Shown: positions 37,114 through 45,627 of the stretch, one piece after another
Position numbering within the stretch: position 1 is the stretch's first letter
How the letters are laid out: each line of letters begins with the position of its first letter
Assembly: GCA_028658405.1 (NCBI GenBank)
Contig: JAKOGY010000003.1
Span: forward strand, 1 to 64,000
Source of the DNA: Dolichospermum sp. ST_sed8
GTDB taxonomy: Bacteria > Cyanobacteriota > Cyanobacteriia > Cyanobacteriales > Nostocaceae
DNA: 64,000 nucleotides
Direction: 5' to 3'
Position numbers and translations under genes: made by a program
Notes under the pieces: generated by a model
Databases searched by the model: none
Told to the model about the DNA's origin: nothing
What the model saw: the letters and a program-made list of their open reading frames with translations, nothing else

Positions 37114-38040
37114 ATGAATATGCGGCAAGTTTTAAACTTTTTGACCATAGTTACTGGAGCAGTTGCTGTTACTCTTACTAGTCTCTGGATTGGTAAACAG
37201 GCTTATTATTGGCTACCTCCCCAAGCGGCTGCTGAATCTCATCTGATTGATGATTTATTTAGCTTTTTGGTAACATTAGGATCTTTAATTTTCCTGGGAG
37301 TAACTGCTACTCTCTTCTATTCCATCGCTTTTCATCGCGCGAAAGCTAATGATTTAAGTGATGGTCCCCACATTGAAGGTAACGTTACTTTAGAAGTAAT
37401 TTGGACAGCAATCCCGGTGATGTTGGTGTTGTGGATTGCGGGTTATAGTTACCAAGTTTACGAAGAAATGGGTATTCAGGGACCATCTCACCAGATACAC
37501 CTACATAATCCTATGAAGACGGAAACCGCCTATGCTGTGGTAGATCCAGCTTCAGAAACTGCAATAGCTGAGGACTTAGAACACATTGATGTGTCAGCTA
37601 AACAGTGGGCTTGGGTGTTTCATTACCCAGAAAACAATGTTACCAGTACCGAATTACACTTACCAAGCGATCGCCGTGTCCGTCTAAATCTACATTCAGA
37701 AGACGTACTTCATGGCTTTTATATCCCCGCTTTTCGCCTCAAACAAGACATTATTCCTGGTAACGACCTCGACTTTGAATTTACCCCCATTCGCTCCGGT
37801 GCATATAGCCTAACGGACTCTCAGTATAGCGGTACATACTTTGCCACCATGCGAGCCAAGGTCATTGTGGAAACTCCAGAAGAGTATCACCAGTGGTTAA
37901 CAAAAGCTGGCAGTCAGAAACCCAGCCCAGCCCCTAACCAAGCGGCTTCTGAATATGCCCAAAAACTAGAAAATGGCATTAACAGCGGTTGGAAAAGCGT
38001 TGAACCCGCAACCCCACCCTTAGTCAATTTCTCTGGTTAA
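37114..38040 (+). CDS. Heme-copper oxidase subunit II lacking the CuA site
   Basis: This 308-aa protein has two N-terminal transmembrane helices and a cupredoxin domain. The first copper-ligand position is kept (His200 in LHGFYIPAFRLKQD), but the usual CxxxC...H stretch reads LTDSQYSGTYFATM (233-246). Asp235, Ser239 and Phe243 replace Cys, Cys and His, so CuA cannot form. Such subunits occur in alternative respiratory terminal oxidases (ARTO/Cox3 type) thought to use quinol or another donor. It sits in an operon with two DUF2231 genes, subunit I and subunit III. Confidence 0.88.
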   Translation: MNMRQVLNFLTIVTGAVAVTLTSLWIGKQAYYWLPPQAAAESHLIDDLFSFLVTLGSLIFLGVTATLFYSIAFHRAKANDLSDGPHIEGNVTLEVIWTAIPVMLVLWIAGYSYQVYEEMGIQGPSHQIHLHNPMKTETAYAVVDPASETAIAEDLEHIDVSAKQWAWVFHYPENNVTSTELHLPSDRRVRLNLHSEDVLHGFYIPAFRLKQDIIPGNDLDFEFTPIRSGAYSLTDSQYSGTYFATMRAKVIVETPEEYHQWLTKAGSQKPSPAPNQAASEYAQKLENGINSGWKSVEPATPPLVNFSG

Positions 38041-38219
38041 CTAACTTTTGTCTGAAATGGCTAACGCCTCCCGTTAGGGATACAGGATTTCCAGGATTTA
38101 AGGATTTTCAGGATTTTATTTATTGGTATTTTTTAAATCTTGTTCATCTTTCTAATCCTCAGCATCCTGATATGGCCACGCCATCAGACATTTAATCCCA
38201 ATTTCCTATTCTTTAACTA

Positions 38220-39872
38220 ATGACTAACATCCCCATTCATATTGGTGGTGAGCCACATCACCACGAACCGCCTCAAACCTGGAGAACATACTTCAGCTTT
38301 AGCACAGACCATAAAGTCATCGGTATCCAATACCTCGTTACCTCCTTTATGTTCTTCCTGGTTGGCGGTATCTTCGCCATGATTTTGCGCGGAGAACTCA
38401 TCACCCCTGAATCCGACTTAATAGACCGCACAGTATACAATGCCATGTTCACCATGCACGGAACAGTTATGCTGTTTCTGTGGACATTTCCCTCCCTTGT
38501 TGGTTTAGCTAACTACCTTGTACCCCTGATGATTGGGGCGCGAGATATGGCATTTCCCCGCTTGAACGCCGTCGCTTTTTGGATGGTTCCTGTGGTGGGA
38601 ATTCTCCTCATGGCCAGCTTCTTCGTTCCCGGTGGACCTGCTCAATCTGGTTGGTGGGCATATCCCCCCGTTAGTACCCAAAACCCCACCGGAAACTTGA
38701 TTAACGGTCAAGTTCTTTGGTTATTAGCAGTGGCGATTTCCGGTGTCTCTTCCATTATGGGTGCGGTGAATTTTGTCACCACCATTGTGAAAATGCGAGC
38801 GCCGGGAATGGGTTTCTTTAGAATGCCCCTCTTTGTTTGGGCAGTATTTAGCGCCCAAATTATCCAATTATTTGGCCTGCCAGCTTTAACAGCCGGTGCA
38901 GTCATGTTGCTATTAGATATTACAGTCGGGACTGCCTTTTTTGACCCCACCAAAGGCGGAAATCCGGTAATGTTCCAGCATTATTTCTGGTTCTATTCTC
39001 ACCCAGCGGTTTATGTAATCATTTTGCCAGTGTTCGGGATTTTCTCAGAAATCTTCCCGGTTTATTCTCGCAAACCTTTATTTGGTTACAAAGTCGTTGC
39101 CATCTCTTCAATGTTGATTGCTGTAGTTAGCGGCATTGTTTGGGTACACCATATGTATGTAAGTGGTACTCCTGGCTGGCTACGGTTATTTTTCATGGTG
39201 ACAACCATGTTTGTATCTATTCCCACAGGGATTAAGGTATTTGCTTGGGTAGCAACTATTTGGGGCGGTAAAATTCGGCTAAATACACCCATGTTATTTG
39301 CTTTGGGTGCTTTGGTAATGTTTGTGTTTGCTGGGATTACAGGAATTATGCTTTCTTCTGTACCAGTAGATGTTCACGTTAACAATACCTATTTTGTAGT
39401 TGGACATTTCCATTATGTTCTCTATGGAACTGTGACTATGGGACTGTATGCAGCTATCTATCATTGGTTCCCCAAAATGACTGGAAGAATGTTCCACGAA
39501 GGTTGGGGAAAAGTCCATTTTTGGTTAGCTTTTATCGGCACAAATTTGAATTTTCTACCTATGCACCCATTAGGTTTGCAAGGGATGTTGCGCCGTGTTG
39601 CTTCCTATTCTCCAGATTTAGTTGGTTGGAATATTGTGGCTAGTTTGGGTGGTTTTCTGTTAGGAATGTCCACTCTTCCTTTCATCTTCAATATGTTAAT
39701 TTCTTGGATGGACGGAGAGCCAGCTACTGATAATCCTTGGAGAGCAATTGGTTTGGAATGGACTATTTCTTCTCCTCCTCCTGTTGAGAATTTTGAAGAA
39801 ATTCCGATTGTCACTTGCGAACCTTATGGTTATGGCAAATCTGAATTAATGGTATCTGCTGAACATGAGTAA
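38220..39872 (+). CDS. Heme-copper oxidase subunit I
   Basis: This 550-aa protein with about twelve helices has all heme-copper ligands visible: FTMHGTVMLFLW (low-spin heme His), SHPAVYVIILP (CuB His near 260 with the cross-linked Tyr near 264), VHHMYVSG (two CuB His) and VGHFHYVLYG (high-spin and low-spin heme His). It reduces O2 to water with proton pumping. Paired with a CuA-less subunit II, its electron donor may be a quinol rather than cytochrome c6. Confidence 0.93.
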   Translation: MTNIPIHIGGEPHHHEPPQTWRTYFSFSTDHKVIGIQYLVTSFMFFLVGGIFAMILRGELITPESDLIDRTVYNAMFTMHGTVMLFLWTFPSLVGLANYLVPLMIGARDMAFPRLNAVAFWMVPVVGILLMASFFVPGGPAQSGWWAYPPVSTQNPTGNLINGQVLWLLAVAISGVSSIMGAVNFVTTIVKMRAPGMGFFRMPLFVWAVFSAQIIQLFGLPALTAGAVMLLLDITVGTAFFDPTKGGNPVMFQHYFWFYSHPAVYVIILPVFGIFSEIFPVYSRKPLFGYKVVAISSMLIAVVSGIVWVHHMYVSGTPGWLRLFFMVTTMFVSIPTGIKVFAWVATIWGGKIRLNTPMLFALGALVMFVFAGITGIMLSSVPVDVHVNNTYFVVGHFHYVLYGTVTMGLYAAIYHWFPKMTGRMFHEGWGKVHFWLAFIGTNLNFLPMHPLGLQGMLRRVASYSPDLVGWNIVASLGGFLLGMSTLPFIFNMLISWMDGEPATDNPWRAIGLEWTISSPPPVENFEEIPIVTCEPYGYGKSELMVSAEHE

Positions 39873-39885
39873 TTTGTCAATATTT

Positions 39886-39949
39886 AGATCCCCGACTTCT
39901 TTTTGATTTTGTGAATAAGTTAGGAATTTATAACAGAAGTCGGGGATCT
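39886..39949. repeat. Split copy of the AGATCCCCGACTTCT palindrome
   Basis: Arms agatccccgacttct and agaagtcggggatct are separated by a 33-bp AT-rich spacer. They lie between subunit I and subunit III and may act as a partial terminator or mRNA-stabilising hairpin inside the operon. Unsplit versions lie at 1513 and 26389. Confidence 0.65.
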
Positions 39950-39980
39950 TATTTCTCACTAATCTCTTCAATTGGAAATT

Positions 39981-40586
39981 ATGATGGATAGTTCTGTTTC
40001 TCCTGATGAATTAGATCATGTTAGTCATGAGCATGGACATGATGAAGAAGGCAGTAAAATGTTTGGTTTTATTGTTTTTCTGTTGTCGGAAAGTGTAATC
40101 TTTTTAAGTTTCTTTACTGGTTATATTGTCTACAAAACTACTGCTGTTAATTGGTTGCCGGCTGGTGTTTCTGGTTTGGAAATCAAAGAACCAAGCATTA
40201 ATACAGTTGTTTTGGTTGCTAGTAGTTTTGTGATTTTCTTTGCAGAAAAGGCATTAGAAAAACATGACTTGAAAACTTATCGTTTGCTGTTGTTTTTAAC
40301 AATGGCTATGGGTAGTTATTTCCTCTATGGACAAGCAGTGGAATGGAGTCAACTAGAATTTGGCTTTACTTCTGGTACTTTTGGAGGAATGTTTTATCTA
40401 TTAACTGGTTTTCACGGTTTGCACGTTTTTACCGGGATTCTCTTACAGTCAATAGTGTTATTTCGTTCTTTCCTTCCAGGTAACTTTGATAATGGCCATT
40501 TCGGCATAAATGCCACTTCTTTGTTTTGGCACTTTGTTGATGTTATCTGGATTGTTTTGTTTCTACTTATTTACGTTTGGCAGTAG
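39981..40586 (+). CDS. Heme-copper oxidase subunit III
   Basis: This 201-aa protein has five transmembrane helices and an acidic/His-rich N-terminus (DELDHVSHEHGHDEEGSK). Typical motifs are FLLSESVIFLSFFTGYIVYK, YLLTGFHGLHVFTGILLQ and SLFWHFVDVIWIVLFLLIYVW. The first ATG after a weak RBS (ttggaaatt) is taken; a second ATG follows directly. It completes the operon of the alternative oxidase. Confidence 0.9.
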   Translation: MMDSSVSPDELDHVSHEHGHDEEGSKMFGFIVFLLSESVIFLSFFTGYIVYKTTAVNWLPAGVSGLEIKEPSINTVVLVASSFVIFFAEKALEKHDLKTYRLLLFLTMAMGSYFLYGQAVEWSQLEFGFTSGTFGGMFYLLTGFHGLHVFTGILLQSIVLFRSFLPGNFDNGHFGINATSLFWHFVDVIWIVLFLLIYVWQ

Positions 40587-40691
40587 AGATTTTAGTAGCA
40601 AAAAATCAATAAATTATGTAGGGGTTTAGCATTGCTAAACCCTTATTCATGTATTTATATAATTATTTCAAAAACTCCTCGATTACCTATT

Positions 40692-40916
40692 TTAAAGTAA
40701 GTTTCTAAATTCTTCTCTATCTAATTGACAATCACGGAGTATTTGTGTCATTAATCCAGTTCCAATTGTTTCACCAGCATGGACTGGAACAACGGTTCTT
40801 CTCCCATCACTGTGTACAAGAATATGATGACTTCCTCGCACTCTGATGACTTCAAAACCTGCTTTACAAAGTGCTGCTATGACTTCTTTTCCTGTTAAAC
40901 TTGGTAATTTACTCAT
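40692..40916 (-). CDS. hicA: HicA-type mRNA interferase toxin
   Basis: This 74-aa dsRBD-like toxin of the HicA/YcfA family has catalytic His in VRGSHHILVH (near residues 30-31) and the start SLTGKEVIAALCKAGF. It overlaps the upstream hicB gene by 4 bp (ATGA). It cleaves mRNA when not bound by HicB. The pair looks intact. Confidence 0.88.
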   Translation of the reverse strand: MSKLPSLTGKEVIAALCKAGFEVIRVRGSHHILVHSDGRRTVVPVHAGETIGTGLMTQILRDCQLDREEFRNLL

Positions 40917-41128
40917 ACTTCAATTGCAATTCTTTGCACACCTACAAATTCCAGAGATTCTGTTTGATTTTCATCTACTTCTAAACACAGTTCTATTGCT
41001 TCTCTAATTCTTTCCATTAGTTCATCTAAAGATTTTGCTTGGGTATGACAACCAGGGATACTAGGTACAGATGCGACAAAGTAACCATCAGCATCTCGTT
41101 CAATAATTACATTAAATTCTCTACTCAT
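40913..41128 (-). CDS. hicB: HicB-type antitoxin
   Basis: This 71-aa protein has a partial RNase-H-like HicB fold: NVIIERDADGYFVASVPSIPGCHTQ, then SLDELMERIREAIELCLEV. It neutralises HicA and autorepresses the pair. The gene order hicB-hicA on the minus strand, with overlapping stop and start, fits a cyanobacterial HicBA module. No separate DNA-binding domain is present in this short form. Confidence 0.85.
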   Translation of the reverse strand: MSREFNVIIERDADGYFVASVPSIPGCHTQAKSLDELMERIREAIELCLEVDENQTESLEFVGVQRIAIEV

Positions 41129-41191
41129 TTGGGTATGGGGATTTTGTTGATATAGTTTATTTTAAAGCATAATCCTATTTCACAAAATTAT

Positions 41192-41464
41192 CTATTTGGG
41201 AAAATAGCGATAAATTTCTTTTCGGTGTAAAACTCTTTCAAAAATTAATGTTTCACTATCAAAAATAATACCAAGACGATAATCACCTATGGGAATCCGA
41301 TAAGCATTATCATATCCCTAAAGCTTTTTGATATTTGTGATTTCTTCAAAACTTGATATTTCGATTATTTCTGTAAAAGCAAATTTCTTAATAGACGCAT
41401 AGTAAGGTGTACTTTTGAGTGCTTTCAAATCTTTAATAAAACTTGGTAGATACTGGGTATTCAC
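41192..41464 (-). pseudogene. RelE/ParE-family toxin gene with an in-frame stop
   Basis: Read from a GTG at 41464, which overlaps the antitoxin stop, the frame gives NTQYLPSFIKDLKALKST...FEEITNIKKL, a TAG at 41318-41320 (codon 49), then GYDNAYRIPIGDYRLGIIFD and LIFERVLHRKEIYRYFPK to the stop at 41192. The second half is a clear ParE/RelE-type ending (RIxxGDYRLG; R..KEIY..FP). One substitution in the TAG codon would restore a 90-aa toxin. The toxin is therefore probably dead while its antitoxin remains. Confidence 0.75.
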
Positions 41465-41664
41465 TCTTTTTCTAGTTCTGCTAAAGCTTCATCAATATTT
41501 AATGGTTTCTCATTTTCTACTTCTTTCGTAGCTAGAATAAGTCCTTCATCTTCTATAGCTTCTAGCAACCTGAGATAGTCTTGAAAATCCATAACTACTT
41601 TTTTGATATTACCTTCAATATCAGTAATCAATTCTTGAGCGAAGGGATATTGATTAGTTTGCAT
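41461..41664 (-). CDS. Antitoxin of a ParE/RelE-type pair
   Basis: This 67-aa protein (TNQYPFAQELITDIEGNIKK; VVMDFQDYLRLLEAIEDEGL; LNIDEALAELEKE) matches the small antitoxins that sit before cyanobacterial RelE/ParE toxins. Its TGA stop overlaps the GTG start of the broken toxin gene. With the toxin frame interrupted, this may be a free-standing antitoxin. Confidence 0.75.
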   Translation of the reverse strand: MQTNQYPFAQELITDIEGNIKKVVMDFQDYLRLLEAIEDEGLILATKEVENEKPLNIDEALAELEKE

Positions 41665-41850
41665 TTTGTTTATATAGGATTAGTATTTTACTATTTACAT
41701 TTAATGTAGCATATTTTTATCAGGCTAGAAAAGAATAGAATTAATTTTCGGTTCGTAGTAGATACTTTAACTGACGTGCTGACTACGAGATTATTTTACA
41801 AAGTTAACTGCTAAAGGTTAAGTATTTGTATAGAATTTATCATAATACCT

Positions 41851-42834
41851 TCACACGAATAAGTTAATATTGCTAAGTTGGGTCATACTTTTACCTTCCA
41901 CCATAACTGTATCCCGAAATAATTTGTGGAATGCAGAACGTTGATTATCAGGTATTTGCTCCCATTTAATTGGGGATATCGCCATATTTTCAACATTAAT
42001 TGCTAATATATTAGACAAAATTATTTTTCTTTTATTAACACTTTTTTCTTGAATTTGATTCATTAAAGGGGATAAATATTTCTTATGTTTACGTAAGCAA
42101 CTTAACAAAACATATGTTTTGCCATTTTGTGGAAATATTGTTATATACAAATATTTCATATCCGTTTCTAAATCCGAAAAGTTATTGATATCTTTTCCAT
42201 TTAAATCTTTTTCAAGAGTAAATGCCGAAGAAACAGCAATATGATACTCATGATAAAATTTCATAATTCGAGTATAAATTATGTCGAAGTTATCTTCTTC
42301 TAAAGCACTATTAAATAGTTGTTTATCCTGTTCTAGTTGGTATAGTGTTACTTTTTGATTTCTCTGAAAGTTTCCCAGGAAAGCCTTCCTATCTTGAGGT
42401 AACTGACTAATTGCTGAATCAACCAATTTCACTGCCATTTTTTTAGCATGGTACTCTTTTGCTAATGCTCTATATACAAAAAGAAATTGTTGTTCTTCGT
42501 TTCCATCATAGTAGTCATGTGACTCGATTGGCAAAAAAAGTTTACAATCATGATCTCCGCAAAACCCTGTAAAGGTAGTTGCTTTTTTTCTTCCAGTTCT
42601 AGATAGCAATAACTTGATATCATTGTTATCGTTATCTTCTGTTACTGAAAAACATAATACTTCACCATTATGTGAAATTTTTTTAAGAATTCTATTATTT
42701 TGTATTGAGTGAGCAAATATTATTTTTGATGAACAATTACTGTCTTTGTGAAAACACTCTTTCACATAAGCCTGCTTTTTTATTTCTCCAAGCCATTGAG
42801 TGGCATCTCCTTTTCTCGATTTTATATTGTTCAT
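41851..42834 (-). CDS. Uncharacterised Cys/His-motif protein (possible HNH-like nuclease), 327 aa
   Basis: I do not recognise a named family. The N-terminal third has a likely zinc site: Cys27 and Cys34 (CFHKDSNCS), an AHSIQ motif (41-45), and Cys92/His95 in TFTGFCGDHDCKLFLPIES. Spaced Cys pairs with a central His-containing helix resemble the treble-clef/HNH arrangement. The remainder is helical (YRALAKEYHAKKMAVKL) and then mixed. It lies between toxin-antitoxin genes and a small antitoxin-like gene, upstream of a DNA methylase. A nuclease or defence role is inference. Confidence 0.6.
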   Translation of the reverse strand: MNNIKSRKGDATQWLGEIKKQAYVKECFHKDSNCSSKIIFAHSIQNNRILKKISHNGEVLCFSVTEDNDNNDIKLLLSRTGRKKATTFTGFCGDHDCKLFLPIESHDYYDGNEEQQFLFVYRALAKEYHAKKMAVKLVDSAISQLPQDRKAFLGNFQRNQKVTLYQLEQDKQLFNSALEEDNFDIIYTRIMKFYHEYHIAVSSAFTLEKDLNGKDINNFSDLETDMKYLYITIFPQNGKTYVLLSCLRKHKKYLSPLMNQIQEKSVNKRKIILSNILAINVENMAISPIKWEQIPDNQRSAFHKLFRDTVMVEGKSMTQLSNINLFV

Positions 42835-42888
42835 TACCGTAATGATCCCCTTGTATGTATCTTTATATATTATCCTAATGACAGGTGC

Positions 42889-43110
42889 TTATACAATATT
42901 CTGAATATCACGCGCTGGTATTTCATCTGCTGTTAAAGTCACCACTTCACCATCTCGCAAAATACTAATTGATTCTCCTAATCTGCGATGTCTTTCTATT
43001 GCATTTGCAATAGCAAATTTCACACCAGCATCAATTTTTTGATGTAACTCTGTAACGGGAACATGAGATTTATTATCTTGCTGTAATTTGATTCCAGATT
43101 CCGTATTCAT
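42889..43110 (-). CDS. Small conserved cyanobacterial protein (antitoxin-like), 73 aa
   Basis: This 73-aa protein includes AIANAIERHRRLGESISILRDGEVVTLTADEI and ends RDIQNIV. Short proteins with this HRRLGESI..WRDGKVV pattern are widespread in cyanobacteria near Uma2 or toxin-like genes. Function unknown; an antitoxin or regulator role is possible. It is transcribed in the same direction as the 327-aa gene, about 55 bp upstream of it. Confidence 0.65.
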   Translation of the reverse strand: MNTESGIKLQQDNKSHVPVTELHQKIDAGVKFAIANAIERHRRLGESISILRDGEVVTLTADEIPARDIQNIV

Positions 43111-43322
43111 AAATAATCACTTCCCTAATTGTTAATAAAATCCTAGTTTTAATCCTGTTAATCCTTAAATCCTGGATATCCTGATATGGCTAACGCCACG
43201 CTTCGCTATCAGACAGTTTCCCAAACTAGCGACTTACGTTTTAGGAATTGCATGAATTAAGATCATAATTGTTAGATCCATCACAAGCTATACTAAAATT
43301 TAATCCCTTATTTGTGTTTTCT

Positions 43323-44108
43323 ATGGTTGTAACTGCTTCGACCACCAAGATCACCTGGGAACTTTTACCAGAAGACTTCATTTTAGACGATGAACCCGTG
43401 GATAATGTCAATCAACCCAGTCTAGCCGCAGCATTAACAGAAAGCCTAGAACTTGCTGGCAAACTTCCAGAAACCTCCCTCTCTACGACCAATTACGGCA
43501 TCTGTGCCACCGTAAATGGTAAATTTGTCATCAAAGCTCCTGACTGGGCTTACGTGCCACAAATTACAGTGCCTAGAGAGCAAGTTCAACGTAGTTACAC
43601 TCCCAATAAACAGGGACAAATCCCTGCGGTAGTAATGGAGTTTCTTTCCGATACAGATGGAAGTGAATATTCCAATAAGCATACTTATCCTCCTGGAAAA
43701 TGGTTTTTTTATGAACAAGTTTTAAAAGTTCCTAACTACATCATTTTTGAACCAAACAGTGGGGAATTAGAAGTACATCAATTAGATAACAATGGACATT
43801 ATAAATTGTCTTCACATCACGAAAATCAGCGTTACTGGTTAGCGGAGATGGAATTATTTATTGGTGTGTGGGAAGGAAAGCGCGAAAATCGTCAAGGTTA
43901 TTGGTTACGCTGGTGGGATCAAGATAATAATTTGTTGCTTTGGGGTTCTGAGTTAGTCCAACAAGAACGAATTGCTAAAGAACAAGAACGACTTGCTAAG
44001 GAAACTGCACAACAACAAGTTAACCTAGAACGACTTGCTAAAGAAGCTGCATTAAAACGCCTAGAAGAGTTAGAAAAACGCCTTATAGATGCGGGTATTT
44101 CCGACTAA
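43323..44108 (+). CDS. Uma2-family protein with C-terminal coiled coil
   Basis: This 261-aa Uma2-family protein has the long-form layout: ITWELLPEDFILDDEPVDN at the start, FVIKAPDWAYVP with the presumed catalytic Asp, VVMEFLSDTDGSEY (Glu), then KWFFYEQVLKVPNYIIFEP. The tail is a coiled coil of repeated ERIAKEQERLAKE/RLAKEAA units. The ATG at 43323 is preferred over a TTG 54 bp upstream. Function unestablished. Confidence 0.82.
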   Translation: MVVTASTTKITWELLPEDFILDDEPVDNVNQPSLAAALTESLELAGKLPETSLSTTNYGICATVNGKFVIKAPDWAYVPQITVPREQVQRSYTPNKQGQIPAVVMEFLSDTDGSEYSNKHTYPPGKWFFYEQVLKVPNYIIFEPNSGELEVHQLDNNGHYKLSSHHENQRYWLAEMELFIGVWEGKRENRQGYWLRWWDQDNNLLLWGSELVQQERIAKEQERLAKETAQQQVNLERLAKEAALKRLEELEKRLIDAGISD

Positions 44109-44277
44109 CTTCTATTCATTCGTTAACAAATGACAGCTATTAATATAGCGAGCGGTATGCACTCTTTGTGAGATACATCCTAAGCCCCCTCCTCGCTTGC
44201 GGGGAGGGGGTTGGGGGTGGGGTTTTTATATCTCACTCAACCGATAACCGCTATGGTACAACTCGTGAAACAATAAA

Positions 44278-45450
44278 ATGATCAATAACAAACCTATTTG
44301 CATTTCCCTATTTACAGGTGCTTTTGGCTTAGATTTAGGACTAGAACAAGCCGGATTTCATACTGTTAGTGTAGTAGAAAAAGACCGGGATGCAGTTAAA
44401 ACAATTGCTCTTAATAGACCTTATCTCCAAGAAAGTGCTATTCCCAGAGAATTAGAAAAAGTAAGTTCCCAGGAATTACTGGAAGAAGGAGGAAAAGTTT
44501 TAAATCTAGGTCGCGCTTTAGTTCCTGGGGAGGTAGACTTAGTAACAGGTGGTCCCCCTTGTCAGCCATTTAGCACCGCAGGAAAACGCGGTTCAGTAAT
44601 GGACCCTCGCGGTAGTTTATTTATGGACTTTATTCGCATTGTTAAAGAAGTCCAACCCCGCTTTTTTTTGATGGAAAATGTTAGAGGTTTACTTTCTGCT
44701 TCTTTGCGTCATAGACCAATAAATCAACGCGGAAAAGATTACCCAGCTTTAGAACCTGATGAAATGAATGGTGCAGCTTTAAAGATAGTTTTAGCAGAAA
44801 TGAAGGAATTAGGCTATAACGTAGTTTATAACCTTTTAGAAACAGCAGATTATGGTGTTCCTCAAAATAGATTACGGGTAGTTTTTATTGGTTCTAGAGA
44901 TGGTGAATCTTCTACATTTCCTCTAGCTAAATATAGCAAAGATGGTAAATTTTTACCAAAATGGATAACGTTAAAAGATGCGTTAACAGATTTTGTGGAT
45001 ATTCAACCAGAATTTATGCGTTATTCAGAAAATCGTCTCAAGTTTCTAAGATTATTAAAAGCAGGACAAAATTGGAAATATTTACCAAAAGAATTACAAG
45101 CCGAAGCAATGGGAGGTGCTTATAATTCTGGTGGGGGAAAAGTTGGTTTTTACAGAAGATTATCTTGGGATAAACCTTCTCCAACTATCACAACTTGTCC
45201 TCACCAAAAAGCTACAGATATGTGTCACCCTGTAGAACTTCGTCCTTTAACTGTGCGCGAGTCTGCGAAAATTCAAACTTTTCCTGATGATTGGATTTTT
45301 CATGGTTCAATAAGTTCTAAGTATAAACAAATTGGTAATGCAGTTCCGGTGTTACTTGCTAAAGAACTTGGTGATCATATTTTGAATTTAATGCAGGGAA
45401 ATAAACCACAGGGAAAAGAAATTACTAAACAACTATCACTATTTTTATAA
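44278..45450 (+). CDS. DNA (cytosine-5) methyltransferase
   Basis: This 390-aa C5 methylase has motifs in order: SLFTGAFGLDLGLEQAGF (I), TGGPPCQPFSTAGKRG (IV, catalytic Cys95), FLMENVRGLL (VI), DYGVPQNRLRVVFIGSR (VIII), a target-recognition region (about 215-310, with WDKPSPTITT), and QIGNAVPVLLAKELG (X). No restriction endonuclease is recognisable next to it, so it may be an orphan methylase of the kind common in filamentous cyanobacteria. The target site cannot be read by eye. Confidence 0.93.
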   Translation: MINNKPICISLFTGAFGLDLGLEQAGFHTVSVVEKDRDAVKTIALNRPYLQESAIPRELEKVSSQELLEEGGKVLNLGRALVPGEVDLVTGGPPCQPFSTAGKRGSVMDPRGSLFMDFIRIVKEVQPRFFLMENVRGLLSASLRHRPINQRGKDYPALEPDEMNGAALKIVLAEMKELGYNVVYNLLETADYGVPQNRLRVVFIGSRDGESSTFPLAKYSKDGKFLPKWITLKDALTDFVDIQPEFMRYSENRLKFLRLLKAGQNWKYLPKELQAEAMGGAYNSGGGKVGFYRRLSWDKPSPTITTCPHQKATDMCHPVELRPLTVRESAKIQTFPDDWIFHGSISSKYKQIGNAVPVLLAKELGDHILNLMQGNKPQGKEITKQLSLFL

Positions 45451-45531
45451 AAAAAATATTTATTTCTCAATTTTCCACAAAATCATCATTTTTTGGGTCT
45501 TTACCCCATCAAACCAGAATTTTATCCCAAA

Positions 45532-45627
45532 ATGAAATATTAAACTCATCACAGCGATCGCTCAACTCATACAATAGAAGATAGATTATTGCGAATTGTA
45601 TAGTTAGGGATTATAGCTGTTATGGCT
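45532..45627 (+). promoter_or_regulatory. Promoter/leader of the ABC ATPase gene, duplicated at 57591-57686
   Basis: The 90 bp before the ABC ATPase start plus ATGGCT recur inverted at 57591-57686, with one mismatch in 96 bp. The segment includes a HIP1 site (gcgatcgc) and an AT-rich stretch with a tatagtt just before the start codon. It is the promoter by position; no mapped elements are claimed. Confidence 0.7.
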
